Shown: positions 26,290 to 35,321, numbered from the stretch's first letter. The stretch: 64,000 bases of DNA from an uncultured Dehalococcoidia bacterium (GCA_958296445.1 OY282565.1:847936-911935), one strand, 5' to 3'. Notes: generated by a model from the sequence alone, not told the origin. Translations and numbers: made by a program.

Positions 26290-26575
26290 GGTATAAAAAA
26301 ACACCCATCCCTACTGAAGGGACGGGTGAAAGCCCGCGGTACCACCCTTCTTTCCCGATGCGATACGGCAAACGGGACAACTTGACGACGTTTAACGGTG
26401 TCAACCGCCGCGCCCTGCTGCCTGCCGACCTTGCGAGGCCGGACAAGAAATCAGGCGGGCCGCTCCCGGGCGAGTTCACGGCACTTCTGCCACCGGCTCA
26501 CACCACCCGCCGGCTCTCTGAGGCAGGCCGCCGCTACTACTCCCACTCTACGCGGATTCCGTAAAGGGAATCTTA
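26290..26575 (-). promoter_or_regulatory. T-box riboswitch leader of the ilvB operon, probable leucine specifier
   Basis: The minus strand carries the T-box sequence AAGGGTGGTACCGCG at 26335-26349, and upstream a stem I with AGAGAGCCGG and GGTGGTGTGAGCCGG. The specifier region reads GTGAACTCGCCCGGGAG. CTC (26472-26474) after GAA would be the leucine codon read by tRNA-Leu. A terminator follows the T-box. Uncharged tRNA-Leu should stabilise the antiterminator and turn on ilvB-ilvN-ilvC-leuA. Confidence 0.9.
26294..26328 (-). terminator. T-box-controlled intrinsic terminator
   Basis: On the minus strand CACCCGTCCCT pairs with AGGGATGGGTG around TCAGT and is followed by seven T. It lies directly after the T-box motif and 75 bp before ilvB. 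Confidence 0.9.
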
Positions 26576-26700
26576 ACAGCCCCCGCAACCCCTGTCAACA
26601 ACCCAGCGCCTTTCAGACGATTGCGAAATCCCTCTTTGTCACCCTGAGCAAAGCGAAGGGTCTCGCCTTTGTCAGGGTTTTTCAATTCTTGGGATAATCG

Positions 26701-26760
26701 TCTGAATCAGGATTCGCCGGATTAAAGGATTCACAGGATTGAAAAATCCTGATTCAGACA
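26701..26760. repeat. TCTGAATCAGGATT hairpin element
   Basis: Inverted ends TCTGAATCAGGATT and AATCCTGATTCAGA. It lies downstream of a retropepsin gene; a very similar segment is repeated at 27206-27290 downstream of the next retropepsin gene. Confidence 0.85.
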
Positions 26761-26799
26761 AAGCACCGTAAAGCCCCGGCGCCCCTAGCGGTTCCGGCG

Positions 26800-27153
26800 T
26801 CAAATCAGCATCTCGACGCGGTCGAGTTCGCCCGCGACCGGGTTCACTTGGAACCCCAGCGATTCGAGGGCGGTAACGCCCATAATTGTGGGGTCGCCAT
26901 CGTCGCCGAAAACCACGGTTACGCCTGCCACTTCACCGGCGTAGGCCATATTAACCGTTCCGGTGGCGCGGGTAATAACACCGCCGAAACCTCTCAGCCT
27001 CCGCTGGCCCATTCGCGGGATTCCCAAACGCTCCAGCAGGCCGGCCGGGAAAACGCTGAGCATGGCCCCGGTATCCACCAGTGCGCGGACTTCCTCGGCC
27101 CTGCCGGCCTCCGACGGATTGGACAAGCTAACAGTGACGTGAACGAAACCCAT
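26800..27153 (-). CDS. Retropepsin-like aspartic protease, tandem copy 1
   Basis: A 117-residue clan AA protease with ALVDTGAMLSVFP (Asp27-Thr-Gly), the flap region RRLRGFGGVITRATG, and IMGVTALESLGF near the end. The ATG at 27153 (MGFVHVTV) matches the start of the neighbouring paralogue. There is no signal peptide. The role is unknown. Confidence 0.8.
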   Translation of the reverse strand: MGFVHVTVSLSNPSEAGRAEEVRALVDTGAMLSVFPAGLLERLGIPRMGQRRLRGFGGVITRATGTVNMAYAGEVAGVTVVFGDDGDPTIMGVTALESLGFQVNPVAGELDRVEMLI

Positions 27154-27205
27154 AGCGCACGGCCCCCGCGTACTTTGCTCCAATCCTACCATACTCGGAT
27201 ATTCG

Positions 27206-27290
27206 TCTGAATCAGGATTTGCCGAATTAAAGGATTCACCGGATTGAAAAATCCTGAAAATCCGCAAATCCGGCAAATCCTGATTCAGAC
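27206..27290. repeat. TCTGAATCAGGATT hairpin element
   Basis: Between the two retropepsin genes. With the copy at 26701-26760 it shows that gene plus trailing repeat were duplicated together. Confidence 0.85.
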
Positions 27291-27329
27291 AAAGAATCGT
27301 AAAGCCCCGGCGTCCCGCGCGGTTCGGCG

Positions 27330-27683
27330 TCAAATCAGCATCTCGACGCGGTGCAGCGTTCCATCCACCGGATTCACGTGGAAGCCCAGCGTTTCCAGCG
27401 CCGTTACGCCCATAATGGCCGGGTCGCTTTCGTCACCGAACACCACATTTATGTCCGCGATTTCGCCGCCATAGCTTATTTCGGCGCCCCCGACATCCCT
27501 AGTTACTACGCCGCCGAATCCCCGGAATCGCCGCTGCCCCCTTCGCTGAATGCCCAGACGCTCCAGCAGTCTGGCCGGGAAAACGCTGAACGTGGCCCCG
27601 GTATCCACCAGCACCCGGACTCCCTCGACACTGCCGGGTGCCGACGGATTGGACAAGCCGACGTTGACGTGAATAAAACCCAT
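27330..27683 (-). CDS. Retropepsin-like aspartic protease, tandem copy 2
   Basis: A 117-residue paralogue of the preceding gene with the same start (MGF-H-V), VLVDTGATFSVFP, GFGGVVTRDVG and IMGVTALETLGFHVNPV. The two are the same length and clearly arose by tandem duplication, then diverged mostly in the middle third. Confidence 0.8.
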   Translation of the reverse strand: MGFIHVNVGLSNPSAPGSVEGVRVLVDTGATFSVFPARLLERLGIQRRGQRRFRGFGGVVTRDVGGAEISYGGEIADINVVFGDESDPAIMGVTALETLGFHVNPVDGTLHRVEMLI

Positions 27684-27774
27684 AGCGTTCAGCCCCGCAT
27701 CATTTATTCCAATTTTACCAGACTTCGGACTGCGGGAACGCTGCGGGAATCGCGCCCTATGTTGGCTGCCCCGC

Positions 27775-28191
27775 CTATCCGCGCCGGGCCGATTTCCACA
27801 GGAACGCGCCGGTGCTGCCCAGCACCAAGGGGTTGAGGAAGGACACCAGAAGCCAGCCCGTGTTTTGCGCTTCAGAGGCGGACTCCCCCATCAGCAGGGA
27901 GAACCATAGCGGGAAATACAGGATGGGCAGGGCCAGCGTGGCGTAAAACGCCGCCTGAACCGCCATATATTGCCCGGCGGGCGCGTCGCCGGAACGCCCC
28001 ACACTCCGCTTGTGGGCGCAGACCACCGCCACCGATACTAGTACGCCCATCGCAGTGCAGTAGTTCATCACGTCCCAGACTTGCTGGGGCGGGAAAACAC
28101 CGGCGTACAGGCCGCTGAATATAGCTTGCAGGGTGTAGAGGACGGCGTAACCGAACAGCGCCGCCCCCGCCGCTTTCTTTATACCCGGCAT
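27775..28191 (-). CDS. Small four-helix membrane protein
   Basis: 138 residues with about four hydrophobic segments (near 10-30, 40-58, 80-100 and 110-130). No family recognised. It is related in length and plan to the next gene upstream on the same strand, so the two probably form a duplicated pair. Confidence 0.6.
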   Translation of the reverse strand: MPGIKKAAGAALFGYAVLYTLQAIFSGLYAGVFPPQQVWDVMNYCTAMGVLVSVAVVCAHKRSVGRSGDAPAGQYMAVQAAFYATLALPILYFPLWFSLLMGESASEAQNTGWLLVSFLNPLVLGSTGAFLWKSARRG

Positions 28192-28248
28192 TGACTTAAC
28201 CCCTCGGCGCCTTAACCCCTTGAAAATAGTAGGCCGGGACGAGCCGCG

Positions 28249-28677
28249 TCAGGACTCGGAAGCCTCGCGCCACAGGCGGCAGCCGGTGACGCCCAAGGCC
28301 AGGGGCAGCAGCGTGTTCAACGTCGCCCAGATTATCCAGACCCGGTGGTTGTCCAGCTCCGCCCCGAAAACCAGCGTCGAAAACCAGTTGTGCAGGAACA
28401 GAATCGCTAAGGCCGCAGTGGTGTAGAAAACCACATTGGCTTCCAGATACCGCCGGGTGATGCCCTCGCCGCTGTCGCGCCCGTCCACCGTCCGCTTGAA
28501 CCGGAAGTTGACGTCCAGCGCCAGAGGCAAGGCAATGACCATCAGAATGTCCAGCACGCCCCAGATGTTCCCCGGGTCGTAAGATTCGGCGTGCCAGGGG
28601 TTGATGATAAAGTAGAGGGCCATCGCCACGGCGACGCCAATCAAGTAAACTGCGCCCAGCCGTTTCAGCACTGCCAT
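28249..28677 (-). CDS. Small four-helix membrane protein, second of pair
   Basis: 142 residues, four predicted membrane helices (near 6-25, 40-58, 85-105, 112-132). Shared features with the neighbour are a charged loop after helix 2 followed by Tyr-x-x-(V/A)-(Q/N)-x-x-FY and a C-terminal short Trp/Arg tail. ATG 28677 is chosen over GTG 28683 because GAGG then has a 5-base spacing. Function unknown. Confidence 0.6.
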   Translation of the reverse strand: MAVLKRLGAVYLIGVAVAMALYFIINPWHAESYDPGNIWGVLDILMVIALPLALDVNFRFKRTVDGRDSGEGITRRYLEANVVFYTTAALAILFLHNWFSTLVFGAELDNHRVWIIWATLNTLLPLALGVTGCRLWREASES

Positions 28678-28858
28678 AGCCACCTCGGTTGACGCTCAGT
28701 ATGCCGGCCCGTCGCCCGGCGGGGCGAATCCGGCGGCTTAGGCGTACATTGTGCCATTGGCGTATGCTAAAATACCTGCCCCGGATACCCGGTGTTTTGC
28801 GGAATTATCATTCTTCGGGCCTTTAGGCTTTGCGCCTTCGGGCCAATGGACTTGCCCT

Positions 28859-30556
28859 GTGACTGAGCGCATTCTTGTCGCCGTAGCCTGGCCCTACGCC
28901 AACGGCCCGCTGCACTTGGGCCATGTGGCCGGCTGCTACCTGTCCGCCGACATATTCGCCCGTTATCACCGGCTCAAGGGCAGCCGCGTGCTGATGGTGT
29001 CGGGCAGCGACACCCACGGCACCCCCATAACCATCCGCGCCGACCAAGAAGGGATTACGCCCGCCGAGGTGGTGGAGCGCTACCATGCCCTGTTCCTAGA
29101 ATCGTGGGAAAAGCTGGGCATATCCTTTGACCTGTTCACCCATACCAACACCGCCAACCACGAGTCCATAACCCACGACATATTCAGTACGCTGCTGGAA
29201 AAGGATTACATCTACACCGATAATATGCTGCTGGCCCACTGTCCGCAGTGCGTCCGCTTCCTGCCCGACCGCTACGTAGAGGGCGTCTGCCCCCACTGCG
29301 CCAACGCCCGGGCCCGCGGCGACCAGTGCGACGCCTGCGGGCGCACCCTGGACCCCCGCGACCTGCTGGAGCCGCGCTGCGCCCTCAGCGGCGACACCCC
29401 GGAGTTCCGCGAGTCGGAGCATTTCTTCCTGCGGCTGTCGGCCTTTCAGGAACCGCTGCTGGAATGGGTCTGCCAGCAATCCCACTGGCGGCCCAACGTG
29501 CTTAACTTCACCCGCCGCTTTCTGTCCGACGGCCTGCGCGACCGCGCCATCTCCCGCGACCTCGACTGGGGCGTTTCCATTCCGCTGGAAGGCTACGAAT
29601 CCAAGAAAATCTACGTCTGGTTCGAGGCCGTCATCGGCTACCTGTCGGCGGCGGTGGAATGGGCCCAGCTCCAGGACGCGCCGGAAAGCTGGCAGGATTT
29701 CTGGAAAGACCCGGAAAGCCGCGCCTACTACTTCATCGGCAAAGACAACATCCCCTTCCACAGCATCATCTGGCCGGCGATGATTATGGCCTACGGCAAC
29801 GGCCTGAACCTGCCCTATGACGTTCCCGCCAACGAATTTCTCAGCCTAGAAAACCGGAAATTCTCCACCAGCGAGAATTGGGCCGTCTGGGTTCCCGACT
29901 ACTTGGAGCGTTACGACCCCGACCCGCTGCGCTACCTGCTGTCGGTCAATATGCCCGAATCTGCCGACTCCGATTTTTCTTGGGGCGAGTTCGTCCGCCG
30001 CAACAACGAGGAGCTGGTAGCCACCTACGGCAACCTAGTCAACCGGGTGCTAACCTTCGCCTACCGCAACTTCGAGGGGCGAATCCCCACCCCCGGCGAG
30101 CTGGACGCCGACAGCCAGGCTATGCTGGATTCGGCCCGCGCTGCGATGGACGAGGCGGGCGCCAGCCTAGACGCCTGCCGTTTCAAGGCGGCCATTTCCC
30201 GCATATTCGCCCTGGCCCAAGAAGCCAACCGCTACCTAGACGCCCAAGCCCCTTGGCGCAGCATCCGACAAGGCGACGAAGGACGCCAAAGGGCGGCCAC
30301 CAGCCTTTGGGTGACCATCGGCGTCATCAACTGCCTAAAGACTATGCTCCACCCCTATATGCCGTTCAGCTCCCAGCGGCTCCACGAATTTTTGGGGCAG
30401 GACGGACGGGTGGACGATGGCGGCTGGGATTTCGACGCGGCCATAAACGCCGTGGCGGGCGGACGGGATATGCGCCCCCCGTCGCCGCTCTACGCCAAGC
30501 TGGAGCCGGAAGTTGTGGAACAGGAAGTTGCCCGGCTGGGCGCCGGAACCGGCTGA
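28859..30556 (+). CDS. metG: Methionyl-tRNA synthetase
   Basis: A 565-residue class I synthetase with the HIGH-type motif HLGH at 19-22, a four-cysteine zinc knuckle region (CPQC, CPHC, CDACG, CALSG) and the KMSKS-type loop RKFSTS at about 335. A C-terminal tRNA-binding domain of the dimeric bacterial type is absent. GTG 28859 is the best start because it places the conserved AWPYANGPLHLGH at the usual distance; no clear ribosome site is present. Confidence 0.92.
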   Translation: MTERILVAVAWPYANGPLHLGHVAGCYLSADIFARYHRLKGSRVLMVSGSDTHGTPITIRADQEGITPAEVVERYHALFLESWEKLGISFDLFTHTNTANHESITHDIFSTLLEKDYIYTDNMLLAHCPQCVRFLPDRYVEGVCPHCANARARGDQCDACGRTLDPRDLLEPRCALSGDTPEFRESEHFFLRLSAFQEPLLEWVCQQSHWRPNVLNFTRRFLSDGLRDRAISRDLDWGVSIPLEGYESKKIYVWFEAVIGYLSAAVEWAQLQDAPESWQDFWKDPESRAYYFIGKDNIPFHSIIWPAMIMAYGNGLNLPYDVPANEFLSLENRKFSTSENWAVWVPDYLERYDPDPLRYLLSVNMPESADSDFSWGEFVRRNNEELVATYGNLVNRVLTFAYRNFEGRIPTPGELDADSQAMLDSARAAMDEAGASLDACRFKAAISRIFALAQEANRYLDAQAPWRSIRQGDEGRQRAATSLWVTIGVINCLKTMLHPYMPFSSQRLHEFLGQDGRVDDGGWDFDAAINAVAGGRDMRPPSPLYAKLEPEVVEQEVARLGAGTG

Positions 30557-30601
30557 CCCGGAACTGCTGGATGACCGGAAACCGGCTTACAGGGACGCTG
30601 A

Positions 30602-31624
30602 ATGCTGTACGGACTGGATGAACGCGCCGCGGCCATCTATGCCCCGGTTCAGGCCGGGCTGGAGCAGGTGGAGTCCAAACTCAAGGGCCTGGCCCGTCAC
30701 TTAAATCAGGACAGGGTGAATCAGGACGGCGCCCCTGCCGCCGTCGAAGATCTGCGCCCCCTGCTGGATTACGTGGCCGAAACCGGCGGCAAGCGCGTCC
30801 GCCCGGCCATCACGCTGCTGGCCTCCCACTCCTACCCCCACGACCCGGACAAGCTGGTGCTGATGGCAAGCGCGGTGGAGCTGCTGCACCTCGCCACCCT
30901 CATCCACGACGACACCGTGGACGACTCCGCCATCCGCCGCGGCCGGGCCACCGTCAGCAGCCTGTGGGGGCATCACGTGTCGGTGCTGTTCGGCGATTAC
31001 GTATTCGCCACCTCCGCCACCTTTGTTTGCGACACCGAAAACATCCGCATAATGCGCCGCTTCTCCGAAACCATTATGGACTTAGCCAGCGGCGAGCTGA
31101 TGGAGTATTTCGGCGCCTTTGACCCCACCCAGGCCCGCGAGCGGTACGACGACCGCATCTACCGCAAGACGGCCTCCCTTTTCTGCACCGCCGGAGAATC
31201 GGGCGCGGTTCTGGCCGGCGCCCCGGAGAATGAAGTGCAGGCCCTGCGGCGCTACGGCTATCACATCGGCATGGCCTTTCAGGTGGGCGACGACCTGCTG
31301 GATTTCCAGGGCGACGAGTCCAACCTAGGCAAGCCCGTAGGCTCCGACCTGCTCCACGGCGTCCTCACGCTCCCCACCATCCTGCTACTAGAGCGCTACC
31401 CCAAAGACAACCCGGTAGCGGCCCTGTTCCAGGACCGCGACAACCCGGCCAAGCTACAACAAGTCCTGGATCTGATTAACAACTCCGGCATTATGCGCGA
31501 CTGCCAAGAAGTAGTGCGCGACTACTGCGACCGCGCCTCCCACGAACTCCAAACCCTCCCCGAAGGCGAAGCCCGCCACTCCCTAGCCGCCCTAGCCGAA
31601 TACGTCCGCGACCGCCAGCGGTAG
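30602..31624 (+). CDS. Polyprenyl diphosphate synthase (trans-prenyltransferase)
   Basis: A 340-residue all-alpha enzyme that elongates allylic diphosphates with IPP. The first aspartate-rich motif is DDTVDD at 103-108, the second is GDDLLDF near 230; GGKRVRP and KTASLF are also typical. Likely products are long-chain diphosphates for the quinone side chain or undecaprenyl-like lipids. It starts 45 bp after metG, probably the same transcript. Confidence 0.92.
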   Translation: MLYGLDERAAAIYAPVQAGLEQVESKLKGLARHLNQDRVNQDGAPAAVEDLRPLLDYVAETGGKRVRPAITLLASHSYPHDPDKLVLMASAVELLHLATLIHDDTVDDSAIRRGRATVSSLWGHHVSVLFGDYVFATSATFVCDTENIRIMRRFSETIMDLASGELMEYFGAFDPTQARERYDDRIYRKTASLFCTAGESGAVLAGAPENEVQALRRYGYHIGMAFQVGDDLLDFQGDESNLGKPVGSDLLHGVLTLPTILLLERYPKDNPVAALFQDRDNPAKLQQVLDLINNSGIMRDCQEVVRDYCDRASHELQTLPEGEARHSLAALAEYVRDRQR

Positions 31625-31648
31625 CAGCTTGCTTAATTCCGCAACAGG

Positions 31649-32983
31649 ATGGGACTGGTAGTGGAAAACGTTACCGTTAAAAATTTCCGCTGTTTCCGGC
31701 AAGATCAGACAGCCCGGCTGGCCCCGCTAACCTTCCTAGTCGGCGAGAACAGTACGGGAAAGACTTCTTTCCTAGCGTTGTTGCGGGTGCTATGGGATGT
31801 CGCCTTCCGGGGTGTATCCCCCGATTTTCGTCGGCCGCCGTATGACTTGGGAAGTTTTGAGGACATCGTATATCAGCGAGACGAGCGGAGCCGCCCGGCG
31901 GACTCCTTCGAGGCCGGGTTTGATCACCTGCACCCCCTGGCTGACGGCGGAACGGTTAATTTTCAGGCGGTTTTCAAGGAGCGGCAAGGCGTTCCTTTTC
32001 CGGTGGTTCGCCATTTTGCCGGAAAAGACGCCTGGATTGAATCTGACTTGGTCGAAGCCGAGAATTTCGTAATCCGGTTCGGCATACATACAGAGAAGTG
32101 GGAACGCCGGATTTTTGTCCCGGATCTTTTTGTACAGCAAGCGCAGTTGTTTGAGCTTTTTAATCCGGTTATGTTCTCAAGGTTCGATTCGGAAAGTGGG
32201 TCAGCAATTCCCGGCGAACTTTTTGAGACAGAAAAGTGGCACCCCATATACGACTTATTGAGACTGACAAACAGTTATGGGGATTCTTACGCCGGTGCGC
32301 CGCTCCGCTCCTCTCCCAAGCGGACATACGACCCTATTCGCCCTTCCCCAGACCCGGGAGGCGAATACATACCTGCATATTTGGCTAATGTATTCCGCCA
32401 GGACGCCAATGAATGGCAGTGGCTTAAGGGCAGTCTCGAAAAATTCGGCAAGCAGTCCGGCTTGTTTGACGAGATTCTGGTCAACTCTCTGGGCAATTCT
32501 GCCGGTTCCCCTTTCCAGGTGCGTATCAGGAAATATGGAAGTACATCAAAGGGACGTACTCTGAAAGGGCCAGCGCGAAATTTGATGGACGTGGGCTACG
32601 GCGTAAGCCAGGCACTGCCGCTCATAATCGGGCTGCTTGCCCCGGAAGCTCCGCGCCTTTTCCTGCTACAGCAGTCGGAGGTTCACCTACACCCCAGCGC
32701 CCAAGCCGCCCTTGGCACGCTGTTCTGCTCCATCGCCGGCCCGGGACGTCAGTTGGTCGTGGAAACGCATAGCGACTACATTCTCGACCGCGTTCTACTG
32801 GACATTCGCGACCAAAAAACCGAATTAAAGCCGAAGGATGTTTCGATTCTCTACTTTGAGCCGAATGACTTGGACGTGACCATCCACTCGTTGCGGCTGG
32901 ACGATCGGGCGACTATTGTAGACCCGCCGGACAGTTACCGCCGGTTTTTCATGGATGAGCTCCGCCGTTCCGTTGGGTTGTAA
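31649..32983 (+). CDS. AAA/ABC-type ATPase of the OLD/DUF3696 kind
   Basis: 444 residues. Walker A GENSTGKTS at 32-40 follows an N-terminal strand pair (ENVTVKNFRCF). The signature-like VGYGVSQALPLI and the Walker B-like region LLQQSEVHLHPSAQ lie at about 310-355, then a D-loop-like ETHSDYILDR. This is the layout of stand-alone SMC/RecF-type ATPases in anti-phage modules (OLD, AbiEii-like, retron and similar). There is no nuclease domain in the chain. Its stop abuts the ATG of the PIN-like gene with no gap, so the two are coupled. Base use is more AT-rich than its neighbours, suggesting acquisition. Confidence 0.8.
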   Translation: MGLVVENVTVKNFRCFRQDQTARLAPLTFLVGENSTGKTSFLALLRVLWDVAFRGVSPDFRRPPYDLGSFEDIVYQRDERSRPADSFEAGFDHLHPLADGGTVNFQAVFKERQGVPFPVVRHFAGKDAWIESDLVEAENFVIRFGIHTEKWERRIFVPDLFVQQAQLFELFNPVMFSRFDSESGSAIPGELFETEKWHPIYDLLRLTNSYGDSYAGAPLRSSPKRTYDPIRPSPDPGGEYIPAYLANVFRQDANEWQWLKGSLEKFGKQSGLFDEILVNSLGNSAGSPFQVRIRKYGSTSKGRTLKGPARNLMDVGYGVSQALPLIIGLLAPEAPRLFLLQQSEVHLHPSAQAALGTLFCSIAGPGRQLVVETHSDYILDRVLLDIRDQKTELKPKDVSILYFEPNDLDVTIHSLRLDDRATIVDPPDSYRRFFMDELRRSVGL

Positions 32984-33493
32984 ATGTGCGCTATAGTTGA
33001 CGCCAACGTCAGAGACCAAGTATTTGGCGCCGCTCAGTCGGCGGCCGGAAAATTCTTCCTCGATTGGTTGCTTAAGCCCAAGGGAGGCATATTGGCCTTG
33101 GGCGGCAAACTCAGAAGCGAACTGTCTGATGGAGGCAGGAACGAGAATTTTATGAAGGTGTATGGTGAATTAAGACGGGATGGCCGCGTAAAAGATGTCC
33201 CGGACGGCGAAGTCGAAGCTGAGACCGCGAATCTCGAAGCACATCAAATCTGCCGCTCAAACGACGCCCACGTCCTCGCTCTGGCTAAGGTAAGCGGCGC
33301 CAGGCTGCTATTTTCCAATGACTTGGATCTTCAGAAAGATTTTAGTAGTCCACAGATTATAAATGAACCTAGAGGCCGCATTTATACTACTGTGGAAATA
33401 GATCACCATGCTTACGCCACTCAGCAAGACACTGGCGTTGTAACCCCAACCCACCGAAATTTGCTGGCGCGGACAGACCTTTGCGCCCTTTAG
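32984..33493 (+). CDS. PIN-like nuclease domain protein paired with the ATPase
   Basis: 169 residues. IVDANV puts Asp6 at the usual first PIN position, NDAHVLALAKVSGARLLFSNDLDL supplies the later acidic residues, and the C-terminus (IINEPRGRIYTT) fits a PIN-like fold. It is probably an RNase effector activated or gated by the ATPase encoded immediately before. The pairing and its foreign composition argue for a two-gene defence or abortive-infection unit; I cannot match it to a named system. Confidence 0.7.
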   Translation: MCAIVDANVRDQVFGAAQSAAGKFFLDWLLKPKGGILALGGKLRSELSDGGRNENFMKVYGELRRDGRVKDVPDGEVEAETANLEAHQICRSNDAHVLALAKVSGARLLFSNDLDLQKDFSSPQIINEPRGRIYTTVEIDHHAYATQQDTGVVTPTHRNLLARTDLCAL

Positions 33494-33593
33494 CTCTCGC
33501 CATCCGCCCGCCCCGCGTTCCCGCCCCGCCCTTGACGCAATCCGCCGCGTATGGCTACACTGCCCCCAACCTAAACGCAGGATGGCCCTTTAT

Positions 33594-34526
33594 ATGTGCG
33601 GCGTTAGCGGCATCCTTCACAAGAACCCCGACACCAGCGGCAGCCTTCCCCTAGTGGGCGACCAGCTCATCCGAATGCTGGAGCCTATTACCCACCGGGG
33701 CCGGGACTCCAGCGGCGTCACCATCGTTGGCGAGCGGACGGAGGGCGACCTGCTGGTGCGCATCTGGGCCAGCGACGCCCGCGAGTCCGCCGCCGTGCTG
33801 GCCCGGGCCGAGGACACCGTGCGCCGCGCAGGCGGCGTCGTATGCTCCGGCGCCCAAACCGGGCAGTTTCTCCGCCTAGAAGTCAACTACGAAGGCGAGA
33901 CCGCCGAACTCGCCGCCGCCCTGCTGGACACCCCCGGCGTCGCCCTGCACAGCATCGGCCATACCTCCGAGGTCATCAAAGACGTGGGCGTCCCCTCCGC
34001 TATGGAGCAGCGCCACGGCGTCGGCGCCATCCGCGGCACCCACGGCATCGGCCACGTGCGGATGGCTACCGAAAGCCGGGTTGACGTTAATCACGCCCAA
34101 CCCTTTTGGGCCTACCCCTTTCCCGACGTTTCCGTGGTTCACAACGGCCAGTTGACCAACTACCACAAGCTGCGCCGGATGTACGAAAGCCGGGGACATC
34201 ACTTCCAGACCGGCAACGATTCCGAACTCATCGCCGCCTACTTGGCCGATAAGCTGGCCCAGGGCGAGGGGCTGGACGCCGCCCTGCGGGCCTCGCTGGA
34301 CGACCTAGACGGCACCTTTACCTATCTGGTGGCGACCCGCGACGGCTTGGGCTACGCCAAAGACCAGTGGTCGGCCAAGCCGCTGGTCACTATGGAAACC
34401 GCCGACGTTATCGCCATCGCCTCCGAGGAAATCGCTCTGCGCGGCATCCTGTCCCCGGATATGGCCGGACAGGAAATTGACCGGGTGGAGCCGCAGAAAA
34501 GCGAGGTTATGACCTGGTTACTATAG
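33594..34526 (+). CDS. mgsA: N-methylglutamate synthase subunit A (class II glutamine amidotransferase)
   Basis: 310 residues. Starting at ATG 33594 the protein begins M-C-G-V-S-G-I, so Cys2 becomes the N-terminal nucleophile; a longer frame starting 12 bases upstream would bury it. HRGRDSSG, HVRMATESRVDVNHAQPFW, HNGQLTNY and GNDSELIA are the class II glutaminase motifs. Stand-alone GltB1-like proteins of this kind pair with GXGXG and FMN-synthase subunits; with GmaS and sarcosine-oxidase-like subunits nearby the set fits MgsABC. It is directly followed by mgsB; mgsC lies 6.5 kb further on. Confidence 0.85.
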   Translation: MCGVSGILHKNPDTSGSLPLVGDQLIRMLEPITHRGRDSSGVTIVGERTEGDLLVRIWASDARESAAVLARAEDTVRRAGGVVCSGAQTGQFLRLEVNYEGETAELAAALLDTPGVALHSIGHTSEVIKDVGVPSAMEQRHGVGAIRGTHGIGHVRMATESRVDVNHAQPFWAYPFPDVSVVHNGQLTNYHKLRRMYESRGHHFQTGNDSELIAAYLADKLAQGEGLDAALRASLDDLDGTFTYLVATRDGLGYAKDQWSAKPLVTMETADVIAIASEEIALRGILSPDMAGQEIDRVEPQKSEVMTWLL

Positions 34527-34552
34527 ACGCCGCCAATCTGGACACCAGAGCG

Positions 34553-35197
34553 TTGAACTCGCAGCTAAAAGGGCTGGCCGCCCCCGGCAGCGAGATAACC
34601 GTCCGCAACCCCAACGCCCGCCACAATCTGGCCGTCGGAATTTTCGAGAACTGCTCCATCCGCTTCGAGGGCAGCGTCGGCTACTACGCCGCCAGCCTGC
34701 TCGACGGGCCGGAAGTGGTCATCGAGGGCAACGCCGGCTGGGCCGTGGGCGACAACCTGATGAGCGGGAAAATCACCGTCGCCAAGGACGCCGGGGCCTC
34801 GGCCGGCTCCACTATGCGCGGCGGCCAGTTGGTCATCGGCGGCGACGCCGGGGCCAGAGCCGGCATCTCAATGAAGGGCGGCACCCTGATTATCGGCGGC
34901 AACGCCGGTTTCCTAACCGGCTTTATGATGCAGAAAGGCCGCATAATCATCTGCGGCGACGCCGGCGAAGCCCTAGGCGATTCAATGTACGAGGGCGCCA
35001 TCTACGTCGCCGGCACCATCGCCTCCCTAGGCGCCGACGCCACCACCGAGGAAATGAGCGAGGACGAACTCATAGACATCCTATCCCTCCTAGAATCCCA
35101 AGGCATCACCGGCCAGCGCACCTTCACCAAAGTAGTGTCGGCCAAACGCCTCTACCACTACGACTCCCTAGAGCGGCTGGAAAAATCGGCCCTTTGA
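34553..35197 (+). CDS. mgsB: N-methylglutamate synthase subunit B (GXGXG domain)
   Basis: About 214 residues with the right-handed beta-helix typical of the C-terminal glutamate synthase domain; G-G-x-A-G repeats recur (IGGDAGARAG, IGGNAGFLTG, CGDAGEALGD). TTG 34553 is the first ordinary start, but the frame is open upstream across the mgsA stop and reads LVTIDAANLDTRALN, like the family's N-terminus; CTG 34514 with GAGG seven bases before could be the true start, overlapping mgsA. It provides the structural domain linking glutaminase and FMN subunits. Confidence 0.85.
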   Translation: MNSQLKGLAAPGSEITVRNPNARHNLAVGIFENCSIRFEGSVGYYAASLLDGPEVVIEGNAGWAVGDNLMSGKITVAKDAGASAGSTMRGGQLVIGGDAGARAGISMKGGTLIIGGNAGFLTGFMMQKGRIIICGDAGEALGDSMYEGAIYVAGTIASLGADATTEEMSEDELIDILSLLESQGITGQRTFTKVVSAKRLYHYDSLERLEKSAL

Positions 35198-35241
35198 CCG
35201 TGGGCGCCCGCCGGTCTTAGGGCTCGGGTTAGCCGGGTTCC

Positions 35242-35321
35242 GTTCTAAATGGGATGATGGTTTCCTGCGGAAAATAAAACTACAGCCAGACCACGGAAAT
35301 AATCCATCACCCATTTAGAAC
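35242..35321. repeat. Inverted repeat after mgsB
   Basis: GTTCTAAATGGGATGATGG (35242-35260) and CCATCACCCATTTAGAAC (35304-35321) are complementary apart from one base, separated by 43 bp. It may be a terminator-like hairpin or the edge of the inserted segment that separates mgsB from mgsC. Confidence 0.7.
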
